Origin: an uncultured Clostridia bacterium
Lineage (GTDB): Bacteria; Bacillota; Clostridia; Peptostreptococcales; Acidaminobacteraceae
Assembly (NCBI GenBank): GCA_937880545.1
Contig: CALFKA010000064.1
Coordinates: forward strand, 1-7,013
Direction: 5' to 3'
DNA length: 7,013 nt
Shown here: positions 1-5,994 of the stretch, piece by piece
Position numbering within the stretch: position 1 is the first letter of the stretch
Layout of the letters: each line of letters begins with the position of its first letter
Position numbers and translations under genes: made by a program
Notes under the pieces: generated by a model
Told to the model about the DNA's origin: nothing
Database searches by the model: none
The model's input: the letters and a program-made list of their open reading frames with translations, nothing else

Positions 1-3
1 GAT

Positions 4-552
4 CTAGAAGGGGAGCATGACACCGAGCGAGTAGATAAACATATAGTAGCCACCCTGGAGCACCTGGCCTTGATAGACACTCAGGCCGATGATCGCTCCA
101 AGGACCGGAGAAAAACAGGGAGACCAGGCAAAACTAAAGCTAAGTCCCAACAAGTAAGCACCTAGCAAATTGTTCTTTGAGGCTCCCTTGAAGCGGACAT
201 TTCTTCCCCGTTGCAGAAAGTCTATATGAAATAGCCCCATCTGCTGCAGTCCCAAAATAATCACCAGGATGCCCAGAGCTCTTAAAAGCCAGGGAAATTG
301 TAGCTGCGCGCCAAAGAACCCTGCGCCAAAGCCCAGGGAAATAAAGACCGTGGAGAGGCCGGCGACAAAGGCCAGCGTTCTCCAGAGTGCGTGTGTGGAA
401 AATTTTATGATTCCCCACTGGACGACCTTACCTTTTAGATCACTCCCGGCAAGGACACCCACATACACAGGTATCATCGGGATCGTACAGGGGGAAAAGA
501 AAGAGAGCAGTCCTGCGACAAATACTCCACCCGTCAGCAGGTCCATCGGCAT
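4..552 (-). CDS. ccdA: CcdA-like cytochrome c biogenesis / thiol-disulfide transport membrane protein, C-terminally cut short
   Basis: CcdA/DsbD-beta family proteins carry reducing equivalents from cytoplasmic thioredoxin across the membrane to extracytoplasmic thiol proteins, such as those used in cytochrome c maturation. The frame reads 182 residues. TM1 (about 6-34) holds the redox motif SPC with Cys22, and TM4 (about 128-160) holds the second SPC with Cys146; these are the paired cysteines of the family. TM2 (about 58-82) and TM3 (about 87-106) are clear. TM5 begins near 165, but the frame ends at TAG (positions 4-6) after MLPF, inside TM5. The family normally has six helices and more than 210 residues, so TM6 is missing. 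The gene begins 21 nt after cdaR and is probably cotranscribed with it. Two ATG starts (552 and 546) each have a plausible ribosome site. The family call is firm; whether the gene is intact cannot be decided this close to the sequence edge. Confidence 0.85.
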   Translation of the reverse strand: MPMDLLTGGVFVAGLLSFFSPCTIPMIPVYVGVLAGSDLKGKVVQWGIIKFSTHALWRTLAFVAGLSTVFISLGFGAGFFGAQLQFPWLLRALGILVIILGLQQMGLFHIDFLQRGRNVRFKGASKNNLLGAYLLGLSFSFAWSPCFSPVLGAIIGLSVYQGQVLQGGYYMFIYSLGVMLPF

Positions 553-565
553 CTCCTTTCTCCTT
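553..565 (-). promoter_or_regulatory. Double ribosome binding site before ccdA
   Basis: Read on the minus strand, the 13 bases are AAGGAG followed by AAAGGAG. The first AAGGAG (565-560) sits 7 nt before the ATG at 552. The second (559-553) directly abuts that ATG but sits 6 nt before the ATG at 546. Either start is therefore possible, and the proteins would differ by two residues (Met-Pro). Confidence 0.6.
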
Positions 566-573
566 ATTCTTCA

Positions 574-1818
574 TCATGGTGTCGCTTTTTCCTTGATAAT
601 GACATCGAGCTGAGGTACACGGAAACTGATACTGCTCGTCTCAGGCAACCCGTCGACCTTGATGTCGAGGAGGTAGTTGCCTGCTGTCTTCTCAGCATCT
701 ATGTAGAATTTCAGGTTTTCTGCTTTTATCGTATTGACGATGGCTCGGGTGTCGGTGACCATGACGAGGTTGAGAGGTTCCTGTGTTCCGAGCTGATAGT
801 CAAGTGCGTCATCTTTTCCGCGGATTTCTATATCGGCGGTTTTGAAAGAGAACTGCTGGGTGATCAGCTGCTGGACATCAACTTGGATGATGACCGGATC
901 TTGACCCACCCGCCGGATACCTTCCGGAAGTTCAAAAGTGGCATTGGTTGTAAACGGCGCGCTCCTTTCATCGAGCTGCACCGGCGTACTTATCTCCCGG
1001 ATGGAAGAGAGCTTTTTCGTGTCACCATACAAACGGATCGTCTCAGGGACACTGGTGATACTTCCAAGTCGGTAGTTTTCCGCCACATGGCCGGAAGGGA
1101 GAATGTGGACAGGTACTTCTTTCGTCCCCATGATCGACAAGTCGACTTCGACAAACGGCGAAGCCAGAACAATCATCTCATTATCGACAGGATTGCCTTG
1201 TGAATCGAGGGGGGCAATATCAACGAACTCCACTTCGGACAACGTGCGCGAGGAGATATCAACTGTGCCACTCAACACGGCGATCGTCTTTAAGAGATTG
1301 GACGGTCCTTCTACGGCAATCGTCTCTTGGCGGGGCTGTAGACTTCCTAGCTCGTAGCCATCCGGAAGATCTCCCGTCGTTGTGACCTCTACTTCTTTCA
1401 TCTGAGTCTCAACGGCGTCGAACTGCACCTTCAGGTAGTTCTGGGAGAGTTCTTTTACTGTGACGGTCGCATTCGCGAGACGGACATTGATGGGAACGGT
1501 AACCTGTCCCTTTCCCGTTGCATCGATATTTGCACTCAGAAAGATGTCCTGCTCCGTGAAGTTCATGACACTGGTCCAGTTCCCGTCGATGGTGACATCC
1601 ACAAAATCTCCGGAGATACTCTCGACGATCAGTCCCCGGCTCTCTGCTATCTCTCGGCCGAAGATCGTGACGGGCAGATTGTCAAAGGTGCGCGTCTTTC
1701 TCGGATTCTGGTTCTCCATGACAAAAAACCAGCTGAGCAGAGCCAGTATCAGGCAGATGATCTTTGGGATGGTATTTCTCAAAAACATGTTTCTCAGTAA
1801 TGTCTTCAGCTGTTTCAT
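574..1818 (-). CDS. cdaR: CdaR, YbbR-domain regulator of the diadenylate cyclase CdaA
   Basis: CdaR (YbbR) is a membrane-anchored extracytoplasmic protein that binds CdaA and modulates cyclic di-AMP synthesis in Bacillota. The 414-residue product has a short basic cytoplasmic N-terminus, one membrane helix (about 18-34, ending in LLSWFFV), and four successive beta-rich YbbR repeats at roughly 45-135, 140-228, 232-316 and 322-408. Repeats 2 to 4 share the look of a Y-x-LG segment followed by a P/Q-E-T-I or L-V stretch (for example YELGSLQP, YRLGSITS, YQLGTQEP). The start ATG at 1818 overlaps the cdaA stop as ATGA, and a GAGGA ribosome site lies 5 nt upstream inside the cdaA end, which fits translational coupling. 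The order cdaA-cdaR is the conserved one. The usual third gene glmM is not next; a ccdA-like gene follows after 21 nt. Identification rests on the repeats plus the neighbour and is strong. Confidence 0.93.
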   Translation of the reverse strand: MKQLKTLLRNMFLRNTIPKIICLILALLSWFFVMENQNPRKTRTFDNLPVTIFGREIAESRGLIVESISGDFVDVTIDGNWTSVMNFTEQDIFLSANIDATGKGQVTVPINVRLANATVTVKELSQNYLKVQFDAVETQMKEVEVTTTGDLPDGYELGSLQPRQETIAVEGPSNLLKTIAVLSGTVDISSRTLSEVEFVDIAPLDSQGNPVDNEMIVLASPFVEVDLSIMGTKEVPVHILPSGHVAENYRLGSITSVPETIRLYGDTKKLSSIREISTPVQLDERSAPFTTNATFELPEGIRRVGQDPVIIQVDVQQLITQQFSFKTADIEIRGKDDALDYQLGTQEPLNLVMVTDTRAIVNTIKAENLKFYIDAEKTAGNYLLDIKVDGLPETSSISFRVPQLDVIIKEKATP

Positions 1819-2630
1819 GATTTCCTCGCCATCATCTCACGAAGAAGTCCACTTTCCGCAGGATTGTAGAATTCCACCAATACCTCTTCGAGGCGCTCCG
1901 GCGTGATGAACCGCTCCAGTTCATTGTTACTGGCAACCGAGATGGTGCCTGTCTCTTCCGAGACGACAAGAATCAACGCGTCGCTGTTGGCGCTCATGCC
2001 GATGGCGGCGCGGTGACGCGTCCCCAGATCTCGCGATACCGTGCGATCATTACTTAAGGGAAGCAGACAGCCCGCAGCGAGGATGCGATCATTTCTTAGT
2101 ACAATAGCGCCATCGTGAAGCGGCGTATTGGGAGTAAATATATTCTCTATGAGGGCGGACGTGATCTGTGAATCGATCAGTGTACCGGTTTCTATGATGT
2201 CATTGAGCCCTGTGTCTCCCTCCAATACGATCAGTGCGCCCGTCTTTGTAGAAGAGAGCGTCTGCATAGCCTTCAGGATCTCATCGATCTGACTCGGCCT
2301 CGTCGGCCGCTGGGATGACAAGAGAGATCTTGTAATGAAGGGATTTCTCCCAAGCAACTCAAGGGCTCGGCGGAGTTCCGGTTGGAAGAGAATGACCAGC
2401 GCCAGAGCAACCCAGGATACGATTGTCTCTAGAAAATAATTGACCATATGGAGTTGAGCGACGTAGCTGATACGCTGAATCAACAAAAAGAGAAGGGCTC
2501 CTTTAAGAATCTGAATCGCCCTTGTATAGGTGAAAAATGTATACAGCCTGTAGAATATAAAGGCCACGATTAATATGTCGATGACATCGGTGATCCCGAT
2601 CTCACTCAGTATGGACAGCAGGTAATTCAT
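1815..2630 (-). CDS. cdaA: Diadenylate cyclase CdaA (cyclic di-AMP synthase, membrane form)
   Basis: CdaA condenses two ATP into cyclic di-AMP, the second messenger that governs potassium and osmolyte balance and cell-wall homeostasis in Gram-positive bacteria. The 271-residue product has about three N-terminal membrane helices (roughly 13-31, 40-57, 65-83), a coiled linker, and a C-terminal DAC (DisA_N) domain. The catalytic motifs are intact: DGA at 173-175 in TPLHDGA and RHR at 205-207 in LGTRHRAA, followed by SEETG at 224-228. Length matches the family (about 270-280). I place the start at the ATG at 2630, because GGAGG lies just upstream; a longer reading from TTG at 2645 would put that ribosome site inside the coding sequence. 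The gene overlaps cdaR by 4 nt. Its own extended -10 promoter and a leader hairpin lie upstream, after the phoU terminator. Confidence 0.96.
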   Translation of the reverse strand: MNYLLSILSEIGITDVIDILIVAFIFYRLYTFFTYTRAIQILKGALLFLLIQRISYVAQLHMVNYFLETIVSWVALALVILFQPELRRALELLGRNPFITRSLLSSQRPTRPSQIDEILKAMQTLSSTKTGALIVLEGDTGLNDIIETGTLIDSQITSALIENIFTPNTPLHDGAIVLRNDRILAAGCLLPLSNDRTVSRDLGTRHRAAIGMSANSDALILVVSEETGTISVASNNELERFITPERLEEVLVEFYNPAESGLLREMMARKS

Positions 2631-2656
2631 GTTGCCTCCAAGCAAACACTACAGAA

Positions 2657-2677
2657 AAGCCCCTTACAAAGGAGCTT
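2657..2677 (-). other. Hairpin in the cdaA 5' leader
   Basis: On the minus strand AAGCTCCTT, loop TGT, then AAGGGGCTT forms a 9-bp stem with one G-U pair, followed by TTCTGT. It lies between the predicted transcription start (near 2687) and the cdaA ribosome site. It could be a weak terminator or attenuator, or an mRNA-stabilising structure. The T run after it is short (the stem ends in TT and is followed by TT then C), so it is a poor terminator by itself. No known riboswitch class is recognisable in a leader of about 57 nt. Confidence 0.45.
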
Positions 2678-2693
2678 GTCACTTTCTGCATTA

Positions 2694-2702
2694 ATTATAA
2701 CA
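2694..2702 (-). promoter_or_regulatory. Extended -10 promoter for cdaA-cdaR(-ccdA)
   Basis: The minus strand reads TG-T-TATAAT, a perfect -10 hexamer (2699-2694) with the TG extension (2702-2701). The -35 region at 17-18 nt spacing is T-rich and does not match TTGACA, as is common for extended -10 promoters. Transcription would start near 2687, about 57 nt before the cdaA start, just downstream of the phoU terminator. Confidence 0.6.
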
Positions 2703-2724
2703 TGATAGCAGGCTGAAAAGAAGG

Positions 2725-2747
2725 AAAAAGCAGGGCGCATGCCCTGC
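2725..2747 (-). terminator. Intrinsic terminator after phoU
   Basis: On the minus strand GCAGGGC, loop ATGC, GCCCTGC (stem arms 2747-2741 and 2736-2730) forms a perfect 7-bp GC-rich stem followed by TTTTT (2729-2725) and more pyrimidines. It begins 15 nt after the phoU stop codon and separates the pst operon from the cdaA unit. Confidence 0.88.
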
Positions 2748-2762
2748 GATGAATTGATTGTG

Positions 2763-3407
2763 TCAATAGATTTCCCGCACACCTTCTACCATGTAGATGA
2801 TTCGCTCACAGATATTGGTAATATGATCTCCCATTCTCTCTAGGTAGCGGCCTACCAGAATCAGTGGCACCACTTCTTCGACGGCGACACTTCCTGCGAT
2901 AAGCTGGTTCAAGTAATCGAGATAGACTTCGTCGTAGCGTCTGTCAACTTCCATATCCATCAGGGCGGTCTCTCTCGCCTTCTGTGCGTCTTTTTCCACA
3001 AAAGCATCTATCGAGTGCTGCACCATGACTTGGAGAACCTTGCTTATTTCGTACAGCGGCTCGGAGTGGTGGGAAATATCTTTCGGGATCGTAATCTGCG
3101 TCTTGGCGATATTGGCTGCGTAGTCGCCGATGCGCTCCAGATCGGTGATGATCTTCAATGTCCCTGTGACGACACGCAGGTCGCTGGCAATGGGCTGCTC
3201 TAACGCGATCAAACTGACGCAACTCTTTTCCAGATCAAGCTCCAGGTGATCAATCGTAGCGTCTTTTTCAATCACTTCGATAGCTAGTTGATCATCGTTT
3301 GACATCAACGACTCCAGAGACTTTTCTATCGAATGTTCAACAGCCATCGCCATCTTTACAAGCCGGCGCTCAATGCGCTGCAGTCGGCTGTCCAGTTTCC
3401 CTCTCAT
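2763..3407 (-). CDS. phoU: PhoU, phosphate transport and signalling accessory protein
   Basis: PhoU is a cytoplasmic, metal-binding helical protein that damps Pst transport and represses the Pho response when phosphate is plentiful. The 214-residue product contains two PhoU three-helix repeats. The paired metal-binding ExxxD motifs are present: TDLERIGDYAANIAK at 88-102 (E91, D95) and RYLERMGDHITNICE at 187-201 (E190, D194). I chose the ATG at 3407, giving MRGKLDSRL, because AGGAG sits 7 nt upstream and the protein then begins as PhoU family members do; a longer reading from 3473 would overlap pstB by 56 nt and adds residues with no family match. The pstB stop ends 10 nt before this start. 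A terminator follows, so phoU closes the operon. Confidence 0.95.
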   Translation of the reverse strand: MRGKLDSRLQRIERRLVKMAMAVEHSIEKSLESLMSNDDQLAIEVIEKDATIDHLELDLEKSCVSLIALEQPIASDLRVVTGTLKIITDLERIGDYAANIAKTQITIPKDISHHSEPLYEISKVLQVMVQHSIDAFVEKDAQKARETALMDMEVDRRYDEVYLDYLNQLIAGSVAVEEVVPLILVGRYLERMGDHITNICERIIYMVEGVREIY

Positions 3408-3417
3408 TGTCTCTCTC

Positions 3418-4179
3418 CTATCCAAAACGCCCGGTGATGTAGCGTTCTGTCTCTTCATGTTCAGGGTTCTCAAAGAGCTTGCGCGTCTTGTCGAATTCTT
3501 TTATCTCTCCGAGCAGGAAAAATGCCGTCTCATCTGAGATGCGGCCGGCCTGCTGCATAGAGTGGGTGACAATCACGATCGTATAGTCCTGTTTGAGGCT
3601 CTCCATCAACTCTTCGATCTTGAGTGTGGCTATCGGATCGAGCGCGCTCGTCGGCTCATCCATCAGTAAGATATCCGGCTCCACCGCCAGAGCTCGGGCA
3701 ATACACAGTCTCTGCTGCTGACCTCCGCTTAAGCCTAGAGCACTCTTTTTCAGACGATCTTTGGTCTCGTCCCACAAGGCGGCTCGCCTCAGACTGATCT
3801 CGACCAATTCATCCAAGTGGTTCCGTCTCTTAATCCCGTGCGCACGAGGACCATATGCCACATTGTCATAGATGCTCATGGGGAAAGGGTTTGGCGCTTG
3901 AAAGACCATCCCAACGCGCTTTCGAAGTTCAATAATATCATACCCTTTTGCATAGATATCTTGACCGTTGATTTCAACGCAGCCTTCAATTCGTACCCCA
4001 TCTACGAGATCATTCATGCGGTTGAGCGTTTTTAGAAAGGGGCTTTTCCCGCAGCCGGAGGGGCCGATCGACGCGGTAACGGCATTGTTCTTTATGGAAA
4101 TATTGACTTTTTTCAGTGCCTGAAAGTCTCCGTAAAAGAGATCCAGGTCGGTGACATTGATAATATCTTCTTTTGCCAT
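3418..4179 (-). CDS. pstB: PstB, phosphate ABC transporter ATP-binding subunit
   Basis: PstB is the cytoplasmic ATPase that energises phosphate import through PstC-PstA. The 253 residues match the family length. Visible elements: A-loop Tyr16, Walker A GPSGCGKS at 39-46, Q-loop Gln94 in VFQAPNPFPMSIYDNVAYGPR, signature LSGGQ at 150-154, Walker B ILLMDE at 170-175, D-loop SALD at 178-181 and switch His206 in VTHSMQQ. One oddity stands out: residue 47, directly after the Walker A lysine-serine, is proline (codon CCC), where PstB and nearly all ABC ATPases have threonine or serine. ACC to CCC is a single-base change, so a mutation or a sequence error are both possible. The ATG overlaps the pstA stop by one base (TGATG) and has GGAGG 6 nt upstream. 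Family assignment is certain; full activity is less so. Confidence 0.97.
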   Translation of the reverse strand: MAKEDIINVTDLDLFYGDFQALKKVNISIKNNAVTASIGPSGCGKSPFLKTLNRMNDLVDGVRIEGCVEINGQDIYAKGYDIIELRKRVGMVFQAPNPFPMSIYDNVAYGPRAHGIKRRNHLDELVEISLRRAALWDETKDRLKKSALGLSGGQQQRLCIARALAVEPDILLMDEPTSALDPIATLKIEELMESLKQDYTIVIVTHSMQQAGRISDETAFFLLGEIKEFDKTRKLFENPEHEETERYITGRFG

Positions 4180-5006
4180 CAGCGTCCTCCAACGGATAGT
4201 TTTTTCTCTAAGAAGCGCGTGAGGAAGTTAATGACAAGGATCGTCAGGATCAGCACGGTACCTGTGGCAAAGGCCATTTCAAAGCTGATACCTTCCTTCG
4301 CGAGAATATATAGATGAACGGACAGGGTCCGGCCACTGCTCATGACACTCTGTGGGAGTTTATAGTGTGTCCCCACAGGCAGGTAGATGGCGGCTGTCTC
4401 TCCGATAACCCGCCCCACACTGAGGAGAATTGCCGTGATGATGCCTGGAAGCGCACTGGGGACAACGACACGCACCAAGGTTCGAAGCTTTGTCGCGCCA
4501 AGTGCCAGACTTCCCTCCCGGTAGCTTCTGGGGACGGCTTTGATCGCCTCCTCCGTCGTGCGGATGATCGTCGGAAGGATCATGATACTCACGGTCGCAG
4601 CACCAGCCATAATCGAAAAGCCCATCTTTAAGGTTGTAACAAAAAACAGCATGCCGAAGAGGCCATAGATGATCGAGGGAATGCCGGAGAGACTCTCTGT
4701 CGCAAAGCGAATGACGCTTACGAGCTTTCCTTGTTTGGCATATTCGGTTAAATAGATGGCGCTAAAAATGCCGATCGGCGTGGCAATAAGAATACTCGTC
4801 GCAATGAGATACAGGGTGGTCACAATCATCGGGAAGATTCCTCCCGTGTTGTCAGGATTATAGTCTTGCGTTAAAAAGCCCAGACTCAGATGAGGAAGCC
4901 CTTTTAGTACGACGAAAGTAATCAGCCAGACAAGCACCCCCACACATAAAAAGGCGCTAAAATAGATGATCGCTTTGATGATATTATCTTTCGTGTTTCT
5001 ACTCAT
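4179..5006 (-). CDS. pstA: PstA, phosphate ABC transporter permease
   Basis: PstA pairs with PstC to form the membrane channel for phosphate. The 275 residues contain about six membrane helices: N-terminal helix near 11-35, then helices around 60-88, 108-128, 132-150, 186-209 and 244-265. The cytoplasmic EAA loop that docks on PstB is at 164-183 (EGSLALGATK to VVVP), preceded by the family sequence AVPRSYR. GRVIGETAA near 198-206 is also typical. The start ATG at 5006 overlaps the pstC stop as ATGA. The ribosome site is only a GA-rich run, without a clear AGGAGG, so translation probably depends on coupling to pstC. The stop shares one base with the pstB start. Confidence 0.95.
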   Translation of the reverse strand: MSRNTKDNIIKAIIYFSAFLCVGVLVWLITFVVLKGLPHLSLGFLTQDYNPDNTGGIFPMIVTTLYLIATSILIATPIGIFSAIYLTEYAKQGKLVSVIRFATESLSGIPSIIYGLFGMLFFVTTLKMGFSIMAGAATVSIMILPTIIRTTEEAIKAVPRSYREGSLALGATKLRTLVRVVVPSALPGIITAILLSVGRVIGETAAIYLPVGTHYKLPQSVMSSGRTLSVHLYILAKEGISFEMAFATGTVLILTILVINFLTRFLEKKLSVGGR

Positions 5007-5878
5007 TTTGTCTGTCTCTCTCTCGTCAAGCGCAAAAGAATCAAGTTCAGAAGCATAATAAAGATGAGGAGGATAACCCCTGTGGCAAAGAGCATCTTTT
5101 GATGCAGGCCTGCCGCATAGCTCATCTCAAGAGCAATATTAGCGGTCAGTGTTCGTCCTCTATCAAGAATGGATGTAGGCATCTTGATGCTGTTACCCAT
5201 GACCAAGATGACTGCCATGGTCTCCCCTACTGCCCTGCCGATCCCAAGGACGACTCCCGAGAGAATGCCGGATCGCGCCGCAGGAATCATGACCTGAAAA
5301 ACGGCTTGAATATGACTCGCCCCAAGCGCAAGAGCTCCCTCTTTGTAGGAGCGAGGAACCGCCCGAATGGACGTCTCTGTAATAGTAATGATGGTGGGAA
5401 GAATCATGACACTTAAGATGATGATCGCCGCCAGCATCGAGTCTCCCCCATTTCCGAAGATGGAATGGAGAATCGGAACAATGACAAGAAGCCCGAAGAA
5501 ACCATAGATGACAGAGGGTATACCTGCCAACAGTTCAATGGCCGGACGCACGATCTTACTCAGCCACTCCGGTGCCACCTCTGCGAGGAACACGGCGGTC
5601 AGGATGCCGATGGGCACACCGACGAGAATCGCCCCTACGGTGACCCCCAAACTTCCCACAATCATTGGCAGGATCCCGAAAAGATCTCTCGTCGGTCTCC
5701 ACTCCACTCCACCCAGGAAGTGCTGCCATCCTACTTCCAGTATCGCAGGAGCCCCGGCATAGATAATGTAGCCGAGAATCATCAGCAGGGCGACGATCGC
5801 CAGGATTGATGATAAGCGGAATATATTTTCGAAAATGACGCCGGTAATCCGGCCTTTTTCCATATGTCTTTCTTGCAT
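5003..5878 (-). CDS. pstC: PstC, phosphate ABC transporter permease
   Basis: PstC is the second channel subunit of the phosphate importer. The 291-residue product has an N-terminal membrane helix (about 22-42), an extracytoplasmic stretch with the family-typical WRP (60-62), then five more helices. The EAA loop is at 180-199 (EGALALGAS to VMIP), after AVPRSYK, and GRAVGETMAV at 214-223 is characteristic. ELLAGIPSVIYGFFG at 115-129 is a family hallmark. The start at 5878 has GGAGG 9 nt upstream; an internal ATG at 5863 would give a protein five residues shorter but has only a weak ribosome site. The gene is preceded by its own promoter-like region after the pstS terminator and overlaps pstA by 4 nt. 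Confidence 0.95.
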   Translation of the reverse strand: MQERHMEKGRITGVIFENIFRLSSILAIVALLMILGYIIYAGAPAILEVGWQHFLGGVEWRPTRDLFGILPMIVGSLGVTVGAILVGVPIGILTAVFLAEVAPEWLSKIVRPAIELLAGIPSVIYGFFGLLVIVPILHSIFGNGGDSMLAAIIILSVMILPTIITITETSIRAVPRSYKEGALALGASHIQAVFQVMIPAARSGILSGVVLGIGRAVGETMAVILVMGNSIKMPTSILDRGRTLTANIALEMSYAAGLHQKMLFATGVILLIFIMLLNLILLRLTRERQTK

Positions 5879-5913
5879 TCTCAGTTGCCTCCAGATCTCA
5901 TCTTAACTTCTGC

Positions 5914-5953
5914 ATTTTATCTTGGTATTGTTTCCATGTTAAGTTTTAGTTAA
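5914..5953 (-). promoter_or_regulatory. Candidate Pho-regulated promoter of pstC-pstA-pstB-phoU
   Basis: Two direct repeats, TTAACT (5953-5948) and TTAACA (5942-5937), are spaced exactly 11 nt start to start, the layout of PhoP boxes described for Bacillus (TTAACA-like hexamers with about 5-nt gaps). The second repeat also matches a -35 in five of six bases and lies 17 nt before TAAAAT (5919-5914), a -10 with one mismatch. Transcription would start near 5907, about 29 nt before the pstC ATG. The promoter is likely; PhoP control is inferred from the repeat pattern. Confidence 0.62.
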
Positions 5954-5954
5954 G

Positions 5955-5979
5955 AAAAAAACGCCCTGCAAAAGGGCGT
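5955..5979 (-). terminator. Intrinsic terminator after pstS
   Basis: On the minus strand ACGCCC (5979-5974), loop TTTTGCA, GGGCGT (5966-5961) form a perfect 6-bp stem whose last T runs into six more T residues (5960-5955). It begins 15 nt after the pstS stop. It should end most pstS transcripts while some read through into pstC, which would supply more binding protein than membrane subunits. Confidence 0.85.
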
Positions 5980-5994
5980 CTGAAAGGGGAGGAC

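Noticed and set aside
2631..2640. The 10-base string TGGAGGCAAC occurs before both cdaA (2640-2631) and pstC (5893-5884).
   Set aside because: Most of it is the ribosome binding core; the remaining match is short enough to be chance.
2631..2645. Upstream TTG start for cdaA at 2645.
   Set aside because: The ribosome site GGAGG used by the ATG at 2630 would be inside this extension, and no ribosome site precedes the TTG.
3408..3473. Longer phoU start at 3473 (22 more residues).
   Set aside because: It would overlap pstB by 56 nt. The ATG at 3407 has a well-placed AGGAG and gives the usual PhoU N-terminus.
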